Origin: an uncultured Lachnospiraceae bacterium
GTDB taxonomy: Bacteria > Bacillota > Clostridia > Lachnospirales > Lachnospiraceae
Direction: 5' to 3'
Assembly: GCA_934402055.1 (NCBI GenBank)
Contig: CAKRTC010000001.1
Coordinates: 189,259 to 253,258 of the forward strand
DNA length: 64,000 nt
How positions within the stretch are numbered: the stretch's first letter is position 1; each line of letters starts with the position of its first letter. Both the position numbers and the translations under genes were made by a program. Below are positions 43,036 through 51,780 of the stretch, one piece after another. The notes under the pieces are model-generated. The model saw only the letters and a list, made by a program, of their open reading frames with translations, did not search any database and was not told where the DNA came from.

Positions 43036-43683
43036 TTGAATAGATTTAAGTATATAACAAGTCTTTTAGTATTATTAATGAGCTTATCATTTGCAGTACC
43101 GGTCATGGCGGCACCGTCGGACGGAACTCAGGATACAGAGTATACAGGCATATCGGAGCAACCCGAAGGCGCAGTATCGGATGAAGCTTCAACAGCTGAG
43201 TCATCAGATTACGAGGCTAAGGCTGTGAGAGTTATCAATGCGGTTACCGAAACAGACAGTGCATTGACAGAAGATGTTGAAGAAGAAGCTGCTGTAGCAG
43301 CAGAGGAAGCCGCCGCTGTCGAAGAGCAGAGCTCGGGACTCTCGGGATCAAAGGTAGTCGAATTCGCAAGACAGTTCCTCGGAAGAAATTACCGTTACGG
43401 AGGAACAAGCCTTACAAGCGGAACCGATTGTTCCGGATTCACCATGGCGGTTTATCGTAATTTCGGGATCTCACTTCCTCATTCGTCAAGATCGCAGAGA
43501 AGTATAGGAACGGCAGTAGGCAGCCTTGAGGAGGCAAAAGCCGGAGATCTTATCTGCTACAGCGGTCATGTTGCTCTCTATATGGGCAACGGACAGATTA
43601 TACACTCTATGAATTCTAAAAAAGGAGTAGTGATCTCAAATGCCAGATACAACAGTATCCTTGCAATAAGGAGAGTGCTGTAA
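43036..43683 (+). CDS. Secreted NlpC/P60 family hydrolase
   Basis: The 215-residue protein has a signal peptide cut near VMAAP, an acidic Ala/Glu/Ser-rich linker (about residues 30-105) and a C-terminal NlpC/P60 domain with Cys in GTDCSGF, His in SGHVALYMG and a second His in IIHSMNS. It is a wall peptidase like the protein at 1942. The TTG at 43036 was preferred because GGAGTAGGA precedes it; another TTG lies 11 codons upstream. It stands alone between terminators. Confidence 0.87.
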   Translation: MNRFKYITSLLVLLMSLSFAVPVMAAPSDGTQDTEYTGISEQPEGAVSDEASTAESSDYEAKAVRVINAVTETDSALTEDVEEEAAVAAEEAAAVEEQSSGLSGSKVVEFARQFLGRNYRYGGTSLTSGTDCSGFTMAVYRNFGISLPHSSRSQRSIGTAVGSLEEAKAGDLICYSGHVALYMGNGQIIHSMNSKKGVVISNARYNSILAIRRVL

Positions 43684-43749
43684 TCAGCAACTGTGTATTG
43701 AGCATAATTTTTACAAAAGCACTTCACAAATAAATATTGTTAATTATAT

Positions 43750-43836
43750 AAAGAGCAGTCGTTTGATAGATATGTACCTTCTTTAGAGAATCTTTGGTAC
43801 ATGGAGACATATCGGATACGAGCTGCTCTTTTTTCT
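43750..43836 (+). terminator. Long terminator hairpin
   Basis: AAAGAGCAG-TCGT-TTGATA-GATATGT pairs imperfectly with ACATATCGG-ATACG-AGCTGCTCTTT around a 40-base loop, followed by TTTTCTTT. The 400 bases after it (to 44238) are very AT-rich and hold only a candidate promoter for the ATP synthase operon (TTGAAT and TATACA 17 bases apart, near 44154-44182). Confidence 0.7.
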
Positions 43837-44238
43837 TTGCTGAAGAGAAAGGTAGAATATTACCGACTCCGAAGAGAAAAAGTATCAGATATGAGATGTG
43901 ATATTTGACTCAGCAAAACGGTTTGATCCGGACTGATTATCCGAGCACTGCGAGATTTTAATAAAGCCATTTTGTGAATAATTTATCATATTTTATACAT
44001 ATACATAGTAATGTGATGATGTGTCAAAACATATCTTTTCTATCAGAAAAGCGTTAATTTTGGTCAGATTGTTACAAAAATATCACAAAACTTATTGAAA
44101 AGTGCCGGTAAAATTTGTGAAAATGTTTTTTAATGTATTTATTCTTGTTGCATGTTGAATTATGTAATTGCATATGATATACATGTGATAGTTTGCTAGC
44201 AAAATATTTTGATTACTAACTTTTGGAAGATGAAATAA

Positions 44239-44502
44239 ATGAAAAAATGGACTGAAATGATGAAAAACCTGACTATGCTTTCGCAGTTGGGATTATCCTT
44301 CATTACACCCACTTTGATGTGCCTGGCAATATGCTATTGGCTGAACAAGAGCTTCCAAATAGGTACCTGGATATATTTGATAGGATTTTTCTTCGGACTC
44401 GGAAGCTCGTTTATGGTCGCTTACAAATTGTATCTGTCGATCATGAACAAGGAGAAGAAGGACGAGAGAAAGAAAACAATAAACTTTAATGAACATGAAT
44501 GA
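44239..44502 (+). CDS. AtpZ/AtpI-type accessory membrane protein of the ATP synthase
   Basis: The 87-residue protein has two membrane segments (LSFITPTLMCLAICYWL and WIYLIGFFFGLGSSFMVAYKLY) and a charged tail, the pattern of AtpZ. It is first in the atp operon, where this family is thought to aid c-ring assembly or ion supply. The next gene begins 7 bases after its stop. Confidence 0.8.
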   Translation: MKKWTEMMKNLTMLSQLGLSFITPTLMCLAICYWLNKSFQIGTWIYLIGFFFGLGSSFMVAYKLYLSIMNKEKKDERKKTINFNEHE

Positions 44503-44509
44503 GGTTTTT

Positions 44510-44929
44510 ATGAGTGTTTCTGATCATAAAATCCAGCCTGAAGTCATTAGGCAGACAAAAAAGGTTGCGGTTATTACTATTTGCGGTCTTTTTTTTATGT
44601 GGGCGGTTTTTTGGATATTGTCTGCGGTGGGATTGAATGTTTCATTTGATAAAAGCGTTGTGCTCGGAGGCATCGGAGGTTCGGCCGTAGCCATTCTTTC
44701 ATTCTTTATGATAGGTATGACGGTACAGTCTGCGGTAGCTGAGGAAAATGAAGACAATGCACGAATGAGGATGAAGGCGGGATATTCAAAGCGTATGATG
44801 CTGAGGATGTTTTGGGGCATAGCCGCATTTATATTCCCATGCTTCAACTTCGTGGCGGCAATATTGCCTTTGCTTTTTCCGAATACCGGGATCAAGCTTT
44901 TTTACAAATGGATGAGCTCTGATAAATAA
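44510..44929 (+). CDS. atpI: ATP synthase subunit I family protein
   Basis: The 139-residue protein has four membrane segments (two long ones at 20-65, then RMMLRMFWGIAAFIFPCFNFVAAILPLLFP), matching the ATP synthase I family. The ATG at 44510 follows GAGG; an in-frame ATG at 44489 overlaps atpZ. It probably helps assemble the c-ring. It is weakly conserved, so the call rests partly on position before atpB. Confidence 0.8.
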   Translation: MSVSDHKIQPEVIRQTKKVAVITICGLFFMWAVFWILSAVGLNVSFDKSVVLGGIGGSAVAILSFFMIGMTVQSAVAEENEDNARMRMKAGYSKRMMLRMFWGIAAFIFPCFNFVAAILPLLFPNTGIKLFYKWMSSDK

Positions 44930-44966
44930 TAAATTCGGAGCATAGAGTTTTTAGGGAGAAAGTACT

Positions 44967-45725
44967 ATGAATATTGATATATCGGGTGCAAGGATCTTGT
45001 ATACGGTTCCAATCGATTTTCCGTTCCTCGGAAGGATCGAGATCAGTGAGACCATCGCGGTAAGCTGGCTTGTAATGTTCATAATAACATTTACATGCAT
45101 CTGGCTTACAAGAGGTCTCAGGGAAACAAATATAAATAAGAAACAAGCCTTTGCCGAGATGCTTGTGGACATGGCACACAATTTTGTTATCGGCAATATG
45201 GGAGAAAAGTTCAGATACATGATACCTTTCGTGGCGGCTCTTTTCTCAACAAGCCTTATATCCAATCTGATAAGCCTTGTAGGCTTCAGAAGCCCGACGG
45301 CGGATCTTTCCACCGAAGCTGCATGGGCAGTAGTCGTCTTCATAATGATCACAAAGCAGAAGATCAAGAGTGCCGGTCTCGGAGGCTATCTCAAGGGCTT
45401 CACAACACCGATACCGCTTATGACTCCGTTCAATGTTTTGTCGGAGCTTGCCACACCTGTAAGTATGGCATGCCGTCACTTTGGTAATATCCTTTCGGGA
45501 ATCGTTATCAACGGACTGATATATGCGGCACTTACTGTTGCGAGTAAGGTGCTTCTGGGCATGATACCGGGTATGGTAGGAAATATTCTTTCAAATATAC
45601 CTGTACTTGCAGTCGGAATTCCGGCGATCTTATCAGTCTACTTTGACTGGTTTACAGCATTTATGCAGGCGTTTATCTTCAGTATGCTGACTGTTATGTA
45701 TATAGCCAATGCATCAGAGGAATAA
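44967..45725 (+). CDS. atpB: ATP synthase F0 subunit a
   Basis: The 252-residue membrane protein has five to six segments and the essential Arg170 in MACRHFGNILSG. It provides the half-channels for ion flow against the c-ring. The ribosome site is AGGGAG. The ion preference follows from the c subunit described below. Confidence 0.96.
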   Translation: MNIDISGARILYTVPIDFPFLGRIEISETIAVSWLVMFIITFTCIWLTRGLRETNINKKQAFAEMLVDMAHNFVIGNMGEKFRYMIPFVAALFSTSLISNLISLVGFRSPTADLSTEAAWAVVVFIMITKQKIKSAGLGGYLKGFTTPIPLMTPFNVLSELATPVSMACRHFGNILSGIVINGLIYAALTVASKVLLGMIPGMVGNILSNIPVLAVGIPAILSVYFDWFTAFMQAFIFSMLTVMYIANASEE

Positions 45726-45798
45726 TAATTAGGAAAAGATAATCATAAAGATTATTAATATAAAAATATAACAAGGATTTATTTTAGGGAGGAAAATT

Positions 45799-46077
45799 AT
45801 GGATTTCACAGTACTTGCAAAAGGTATAGCACTTGCAGGATGCGCGATCGGAGCAGGCTGCGCACTTATCTCAGGTATCGGCCCCGGTATCGGAGAAGGT
45901 AACGCGGTAGCTAAGGCTCTCGAGGCAATCGGACGTCAGCCTGAGTGTAAGGGAGATGTTACATCTACCATGCTTCTTGGATGTGCAATTGCAGAGACAA
46001 CCGGTATCTACGGATTTGTTACCGGTCTGCTTCTTATCTTTGTGGCTCCGAATATGTTCATGGGCATGCTTGGCTAA
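45799..46077 (+). CDS. atpE: ATP synthase F0 subunit c with Na+-type, two-carboxylate ion site
   Basis: The 92-residue hairpin protein has two membrane helices joined by RQPE. The ion-binding Glu66 lies in AIAETTGIYGF, with the Na+-coordinating T67, T68 and Y71 pattern known from Na+-driven rotors. On helix 1 the usual Gln of Na+ types is Glu33 (GPGIGEG), so each site would have two carboxylates, as described for Fusobacterium nucleatum. This suggests a Na+-coupled synthase (family knowledge plus inference). The 73-base gap to atpB is the widest in the F0 block. Confidence 0.95.
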   Translation: MDFTVLAKGIALAGCAIGAGCALISGIGPGIGEGNAVAKALEAIGRQPECKGDVTSTMLLGCAIAETTGIYGFVTGLLLIFVAPNMFMGMLG

Positions 46078-46132
46078 CTCGGCATTTCATTCAAAATTTT
46101 TTTGAAATGTAATTACACAGAGGAGTTTAAGA

Positions 46133-46636
46133 ATGCAGTCACAGGATTTAGTTACGATCGTGCCGTGGACATTTGTGGCACAGATCTGCAATCTATTTAT
46201 ACAGATGTATCTGATCAAGCGTTTCCTTTTCAAGCCGATCAGCGATATGCTCGAGAGACGTAAGGAAAAGGTTGACGCAGAGCTTAAAGAGGCTGTCAAA
46301 GCCAATGATGAGGCTCAGCAGATCAGAAAAGAGTATCTGTTGAATATGTTGGATGCCAGAACAAGAGCAAACGAGATCGTTGCTCAGGCACAGAAAACAG
46401 CTTCGATAGAGACTGAAGATATGATCCGTGAGGCGGAGCATCAGGTTGCTGCCATCAAGTCAAAGGCAGAAGCCGAGATTTCTTTGGAAAAACAGAGAGC
46501 TTTAAATGAAATTAAAGATGAGATAGGCGGAATGGCAATGGAGATTGCCGAGAAGGTCATTGAACGTGAGATCAACGAGGATGACCACGCAAAGCTTATC
46601 GAGAGCTTCATTGCGGATGTGGGTGAAAAAGAATGA
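46133..46636 (+). CDS. atpF: ATP synthase F0 subunit b
   Basis: The 167-residue protein has one N-terminal membrane segment (LVTIVPWTFVAQICNLFIQMYLI), then a long charged coiled coil (residues 40-150), the peripheral stalk. Its stop overlaps the atpH start by 4 bases. The ribosome site is GAGGAG. Confidence 0.95.
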   Translation: MQSQDLVTIVPWTFVAQICNLFIQMYLIKRFLFKPISDMLERRKEKVDAELKEAVKANDEAQQIRKEYLLNMLDARTRANEIVAQAQKTASIETEDMIREAEHQVAAIKSKAEAEISLEKQRALNEIKDEIGGMAMEIAEKVIEREINEDDHAKLIESFIADVGEKE

Positions 46637-47181
46637 CAAAGTCAGCCAGAATTTACGGCTTAAGCTTATATGACTTAGCTGTTGAATCAGGTATTGCGGG
46701 ACAGGTGCTTGAACAGTTCAGAGAAGTTCGTGCCATATTCCGTCAGAACCCCGAGTATGCCGGTCTTTTGTCTAATCCCGGAATATCAAAGGAAGCAAGA
46801 AACGGGATGCTTGAAGAAGCATTCGGCGGGCAGATCCATGAATATCTGATGAATTTTCTGAAGCTGCTCGGAGATCGCGATATGCTCAGGGAATTGGGAG
46901 ATTGCTGCGACGAATATGTCAAGCGTTACAATGCGGATAACGGCATTGTAACAGCGACTGTTCGTACTGCGGTTAAACTTACCAAGGAACAGATGTATAC
47001 ACTTAGGGATAATCTCGAAAAATCAGAGGGTAAAAAGATCTTCCTTGTTCAGAAGGTGGATAGAACCATTATAGGTGGTCTGAGAGTTGAGATGGAAGGA
47101 AGAATGATAGACGGATCCATTTCCAGACATCTGTCTATTATTTCGAAGAGACTGGGTGATATCAACTTAAGTGCGGACTGA
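46633..47181 (+). CDS. atpH: ATP synthase F1 subunit delta
   Basis: The 182-residue protein has an N-terminal six-helix domain and the C-terminal family signature KIFLVQKVDRTIIGGLRVEMEGRMIDGSI. It ties the b-stalk to the top of the alpha/beta head. It is translationally coupled to atpF by overlap. Confidence 0.94.
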   Translation: MTKSARIYGLSLYDLAVESGIAGQVLEQFREVRAIFRQNPEYAGLLSNPGISKEARNGMLEEAFGGQIHEYLMNFLKLLGDRDMLRELGDCCDEYVKRYNADNGIVTATVRTAVKLTKEQMYTLRDNLEKSEGKKIFLVQKVDRTIIGGLRVEMEGRMIDGSISRHLSIISKRLGDINLSAD

Positions 47182-47269
47182 TCGGCAGTCAGATACAATT
47201 TATAATTCATAAGAAGGTCTTGATATGCACTGTTCCGATTGTGTGTATCGGGATGCGGAAGGAACTAAT

Positions 47270-48796
47270 ATGCAATTAAAGCCGGAAGAGATTTCGAAGC
47301 TTATCCGAAGTCAGATAAAATATTATGAAAAATCGATCCAGGAAAATGAGCAGGGTATAGTTCTGTCTGTAGGAGACGGTATTGTAAGGGCAACCGGACT
47401 TACAAACTGTATGGCAGGTGAGCTGCTTGAGTTTGAAGACAGAAGCTACGGCATGGCTCAGAACCTTGAGGAAAACAGCGTATCTGTTGTTGTTTTCGGA
47501 TCGGATGAAAAGATTTCAGAGGGACAGACCGTAAAGCGTACGGGCAAGGTCGTTTCGGTTCCTGTAGGAGAGGCATTGATCGGACGTGTTGTTAACGCAC
47601 TCGGACAGCCGATCGACGGAATCGGTCCTATTATAACGGAAGAGTACCGTTCAATTGAGAGCCCTGCACCGGGAATATGTGAGAGAATGGCTGTTAAGGA
47701 GCCGATGGAGACAGGTATCAAGGCAATCGATGCCATGGTTCCGATCGGAAGAGGACAGCGTGAGCTTATCATCGGTGACAGACAGACAGGTAAGACAACA
47801 ATAGCCACAGATACTATCATCAACCAGAAGGGTAAGGATGTTATCTGCATTTACGTTGCTATCGGGCAGAAGCGTTCTACAGTTGCTAACCTTGTAGAGA
47901 CACTTACAGTCAACGGTGCAATGGAGTACACCATTGTTGTTGCTGCAACTGCTTCAGAGTCAAGCCCGCTGCAGTATATAGCTCCGTATTCGGGATGCGC
48001 TATGGGAGAGTACTTCATGCATAAGGGCAAGCATGTACTTATAGTATATGATGACCTCAGTAAGCACGCTGTTGCTTACCGTGCACTTTCTCTGCTTGTC
48101 CGCAGACCACCGGGACGTGAGGCATATCCGGGAGACGTATTCTACCTGCACTCAAGACTTCTTGAGAGAGCAGCTAAGCTGGATATGGAACACGGCGGCG
48201 GATCGCTTACAGCACTTCCTATCATAGAGACACAGGCAGGAGACGTATCTGCTTACATTCCTACCAATGTAATCTCTATCACAGACGGACAGATATTCCT
48301 TGAGAATGAGCTGTTCCACTCCGGAGTAATGCCGGCTGTTAACCCGGGTATCTCGGTATCCCGAGTAGGAGGAAACGCACAGACTAAGGCAATGAAGAAG
48401 GTTGCCGGAACTCTTAAGCTTATATATTCACAGTACAGAGAGCTGCAGAGCTTTGCACAGTTCGGATCGGATCTTGATCCGGATACCAAGGCAAGACTTG
48501 AGCAGGGCGCCCGTATCGTGGAGGTACTTAAGCAGAATAAGAACGAGCCTGTTGATATGGAAAAGCAGGTAGCTATACTGTATGCGGTAACTAATAAGAT
48601 GCTTTCAGCCGTTCACAGAGAGAATGTCCGCAGATATGAGAAGGAGCTCTTCACATATCTTGATACCGATGTAGAAGGACGTTCGGTAATGCGTGAGATC
48701 AGAATCTCAGGCAAGCTTGAGTCTGAGACAGAGGCAAAGCTGAAGCAGGTATTAGAGAGCTACACGAATGACTTTATTGACAGATACCAGAAATAA
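47270..48796 (+). CDS. atpA: ATP synthase F1 subunit alpha
   Basis: The 508 residues start MQLKPEEISKLIRSQIKYYE, the usual N-terminus, after GGAAGGA. An in-frame ATG 15 codons upstream also has AGAAGG but adds an atypical Cys-rich stretch. The P-loop GDRQTGKT (Lys175) and the PAVNPGISVSRVGG signature are intact. It is a non-catalytic nucleotide-binding head subunit. Confidence 0.97.
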   Translation: MQLKPEEISKLIRSQIKYYEKSIQENEQGIVLSVGDGIVRATGLTNCMAGELLEFEDRSYGMAQNLEENSVSVVVFGSDEKISEGQTVKRTGKVVSVPVGEALIGRVVNALGQPIDGIGPIITEEYRSIESPAPGICERMAVKEPMETGIKAIDAMVPIGRGQRELIIGDRQTGKTTIATDTIINQKGKDVICIYVAIGQKRSTVANLVETLTVNGAMEYTIVVAATASESSPLQYIAPYSGCAMGEYFMHKGKHVLIVYDDLSKHAVAYRALSLLVRRPPGREAYPGDVFYLHSRLLERAAKLDMEHGGGSLTALPIIETQAGDVSAYIPTNVISITDGQIFLENELFHSGVMPAVNPGISVSRVGGNAQTKAMKKVAGTLKLIYSQYRELQSFAQFGSDLDPDTKARLEQGARIVEVLKQNKNEPVDMEKQVAILYAVTNKMLSAVHRENVRRYEKELFTYLDTDVEGRSVMREIRISGKLESETEAKLKQVLESYTNDFIDRYQK

Positions 48797-48811
48797 TTGA
48801 GGTGTAATTAA

Positions 48812-49669
48812 ATGGCTACAAATATGAAAGCGGTAAAGCAGCGCATAAAAAGTGTTCAAAGCACTATGCAGATTACCAAAGCAATGGAACTTGTAGCATC
48901 CTCTAAACTGCGTAAAGCAAAAGACAGAGCCGACACCTGCCGTCCGTATTTCCATTCACTCTATGAGACACTTGAGAAGATATCTATGGAGAATACGGAT
49001 AATGCCTCAAAGTATGTCAGCGGAATAGATAACAAAAAGATCTGTTATTGTGTGATCGCCGGTGACAGAGGCCTTGCAGGCGGATATAACTCCAATGTAT
49101 TTAAGCGTCTTGAAAAGGCATCTGCGGGTAAGGAATTCGCTGTACTTCCTATAGGAAAAAAAGCAGTCGAATACTGCCGCAAGAAGGGTATAGAAATATT
49201 AAGCGAGAAGTACGCTGAGGTAGCGGATATAGGCGTGGGAGATTGTTTTACCATAGCCAATTCGCTCTGCAGGATGTACCGTGACGGCGAATTCGGACAT
49301 GTAGAGCTTTGCTACACTAATTTTGTAACAATGCTTACCCAGCAGACAAGCGTATTCCCGATACTGCCGCTCAGAGAGCTTGCGGATCCGGACAAGGAGA
49401 GACCTGTCGTAAAGGAACTCATGATATATGAGCCTGACAGTATAACAGTCTTTGATGCTATAGTACCGGAATACATGGCAGGATTCATATACGGAGCTGT
49501 CTGTGAAAGTATTGCCAGTGAGCTTGCATCCAGAAGAAATGCGATGGATGCTGCTTCCAAGAACGCCGGTGAGATGATAGGAAAGCTTAATCTCTACTAT
49601 AACAGAGCGCGCCAGGCAAATATTACGCAGGAGATCACTGAGATTATTGCCGGTTCTGAAGGGGTTTAA
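48812..49669 (+). CDS. atpG: ATP synthase F1 subunit gamma
   Basis: The 285-residue central stalk protein has an N-terminal helix (MKAVKQRIKSVQSTMQITKAMELVASSKLRKAK) and a C-terminal helix (ASRRNAMDAASKNAGEMI...NRARQANITQEITEI) that form the rotor axle. The gene follows atpA by 15 bases. Confidence 0.96.
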   Translation: MATNMKAVKQRIKSVQSTMQITKAMELVASSKLRKAKDRADTCRPYFHSLYETLEKISMENTDNASKYVSGIDNKKICYCVIAGDRGLAGGYNSNVFKRLEKASAGKEFAVLPIGKKAVEYCRKKGIEILSEKYAEVADIGVGDCFTIANSLCRMYRDGEFGHVELCYTNFVTMLTQQTSVFPILPLRELADPDKERPVVKELMIYEPDSITVFDAIVPEYMAGFIYGAVCESIASELASRRNAMDAASKNAGEMIGKLNLYYNRARQANITQEITEIIAGSEGV

Positions 49670-49733
49670 TATCCGGCATGAGCCGATTAAAAATGTCAGA
49701 GTTACATAATTTGATTTAAAGAGGAGATCATAT

Positions 49734-51128
49734 ATGAGCAAAAAGCATACAGGAAAGGTCATTCAGGTCATTGGTCCTGTATTAGACATCCGCTTTGCAT
49801 ATGACGAGCTTCCGGCACTCTTGAGCGCAATTGAGATAGAGCATGACGGAAGAAAAATCGTTGCAGAGGTTGCTCAGCAGATAGGTGACAATATAGTTCG
49901 CTGCATTGCCATGAATTCGACCGACGGTCTTGTACGCGGTGCAGAGGCTGTAGATACAGGAAATCCTATAAGCGTACCTGTAGGAGAGGAATGTCTCGGA
50001 CGAGTATTCAATCTGCTTGGTGAGCCGGTAGATAATCTTCCGGCACCGGAGACAGCCGAGAGATGGCCTATCCATCACAGTGCGCCTGCTTACGACGAGC
50101 AGACTACTTCAACAGAGATACTTGAGACAGGAATCAAGGTCGTTGACCTTATCTGCCCATATGCAAAGGGTGGTAAGATCGGTCTGTTCGGCGGTGCCGG
50201 AGTTGGTAAGACAGTTCTTATCATGGAGCTTATCCACAATGTCGCTACCGCACACGGCGGACTCTCGGTATTTACCGGAGTAGGAGAGCGTACAAGAGAG
50301 GGTAACGATCTTTGGAATGAGATGAAGGAGAGCGGAGTTATCGACAAGACCGCCATGGTTTACGGTCAGATGAACGAGCCGCCGGGAGCAAGAATGAGAG
50401 TCGGTCTCTCGGGACTGACCATGGCAGAGTACTTCCGTGATGTCAAGAATCAGGACGTGCTTCTGTTCATCGACAATATCTTCCGTTTCACACAGGCAGG
50501 TTCTGAGGTTTCGGCACTTCTCGGCCGTATGCCTTCAGCCGTAGGATATCAGCCTACACTTGCAAATGAGATGGGCGCTCTTCAGGAGAGAATCACTTCG
50601 ACACTTAAGGGATCCATCACATCGGTACAGGCTGTATATGTACCGGCGGATGACCTTACAGACCCGGCTCCGGCTACGACCTTCACACACCTGGATGCTA
50701 CAACCGTACTTTCAAGAGATATCGCCAGCCAGGGTATCTATCCTGCTGTTGATCCGCTTGATTCTACCAGCCGTATCCTCTCACCGGAGGTCGTAGGTAC
50801 AGAGCATTACGAGATCGCAAAGGGCGTACAGAAGGTACTTCAGAAGTACAGAGAGCTTCAGGATATCATCGCCATCATGGGTATGGACGAGCTTTCGGAG
50901 GATGATAAGACAGCCGTTAACCGTGCAAGAAAAATCCAGAGATTCCTTTCACAGAGCTTCTCTGTAGCAGAGCAGTTTACAGGTATGCCGGGACAATATG
51001 TTCCGCTTAAGGAAACACTCAGAGGCTTCAAGATGATCCTTAACGGTGAGTGTGACGATATTCCGGAGAGCTGCTTCCTGTTTACCGGAACCATCGATGA
51101 GGTATTTGCAAAAGCCGGAAAGAATTAA
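49734..51128 (+). CDS. atpD: ATP synthase F1 subunit beta
   Basis: The 464-residue catalytic subunit has Walker A GGAGVGKTV (Lys159), the catalytic GERTREGND segment and the PAVDPLDSTSR signature. It makes ATP in the F1 head. The ribosome site is GAGGAG. Length is standard. Confidence 0.98.
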   Translation: MSKKHTGKVIQVIGPVLDIRFAYDELPALLSAIEIEHDGRKIVAEVAQQIGDNIVRCIAMNSTDGLVRGAEAVDTGNPISVPVGEECLGRVFNLLGEPVDNLPAPETAERWPIHHSAPAYDEQTTSTEILETGIKVVDLICPYAKGGKIGLFGGAGVGKTVLIMELIHNVATAHGGLSVFTGVGERTREGNDLWNEMKESGVIDKTAMVYGQMNEPPGARMRVGLSGLTMAEYFRDVKNQDVLLFIDNIFRFTQAGSEVSALLGRMPSAVGYQPTLANEMGALQERITSTLKGSITSVQAVYVPADDLTDPAPATTFTHLDATTVLSRDIASQGIYPAVDPLDSTSRILSPEVVGTEHYEIAKGVQKVLQKYRELQDIIAIMGMDELSEDDKTAVNRARKIQRFLSQSFSVAEQFTGMPGQYVPLKETLRGFKMILNGECDDIPESCFLFTGTIDEVFAKAGKN

Positions 51129-51139
51129 GGGTGGCTGCG

Positions 51140-51541
51140 ATGAATACATTTTTGCTGAAAATAGCAACGCCGGACGGCATGCTTTTTGAGGGCAATGTAC
51201 AGCGTGTTGTCTGCAGAACTATAACAGGAGACCTGGCGGTAATGGCAAGACATGCCAATATGTGTACAGCTCTGGGAATGGGCGGAGCGCATGTTGTGTT
51301 GGAGGACGGAAGCGTCAAGAATGCGACTTGTATCGGAGGCATGCTTTCTGTGTTGAACGGAGAATGCAGTCTGTTTGCAACGACCTGGGAATGGGATGAG
51401 GATATTGACTTTGAACGTGCCGAGCTTGCAAAGAAAGAAGCAGAGGAGATACTCAAGAATAAGTCACTCTCGGAACAGGAATATGTTGTTGCCAGAGCAA
51501 AGCTTAAGAGAGCATTGGTTCGTCTGAGCGCAAGACGCTGA
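51140..51541 (+). CDS. atpC: ATP synthase F1 subunit epsilon
   Basis: The 133-residue protein begins MNTFLLKIATPDGMLFEG, with a beta-sandwich domain followed by a helical hairpin (ELAKKEAEEILKNK...ARAKLKRALVRLSARR). It couples rotor and head and can inhibit hydrolysis. The ATG at 51140 was preferred over a GTG three codons upstream. It is the last gene of the operon. Confidence 0.93.
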   Translation: MNTFLLKIATPDGMLFEGNVQRVVCRTITGDLAVMARHANMCTALGMGGAHVVLEDGSVKNATCIGGMLSVLNGECSLFATTWEWDEDIDFERAELAKKEAEEILKNKSLSEQEYVVARAKLKRALVRLSARR

Positions 51542-51622
51542 TGATGCCGACGAAGGCTGTTACCACAGCTCAAGCATAGCATCTGCGTGGCCTATATGCC
51601 TGCAATAATACTCTAATGTAAT

Positions 51623-51670
51623 AATAAGGACATATGTCAGGGGGCATCCTCGGCATATGTCCTTATTTTC
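51623..51670 (+). terminator. Terminator of the ATP synthase operon
   Basis: AATAAGGACATATG and CATATGTCCTTATT pair perfectly over 14 bases, followed by TTCG. Confidence 0.88.
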
Positions 51671-51723
51671 GTTCCAAATAATGAAAAACGATATCTTAAT
51701 AAAAAACGGCATATTTGGATAAG

Positions 51724-51768
51724 AAGAAAATCGTGATAAGCACTCAGATCGTTGTCCGGGCGCTTATC
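51724..51768 (-). terminator. Possible terminator of the amidohydrolase gene
   Basis: Read on the minus strand, GATAAGCGC and GTGCTTATC pair, followed by ACGATTTTCTTCTT. It lies just beyond the stop codon at 51781. Confidence 0.5.
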
Positions 51769-51780
51769 AAGTATCAGCAT

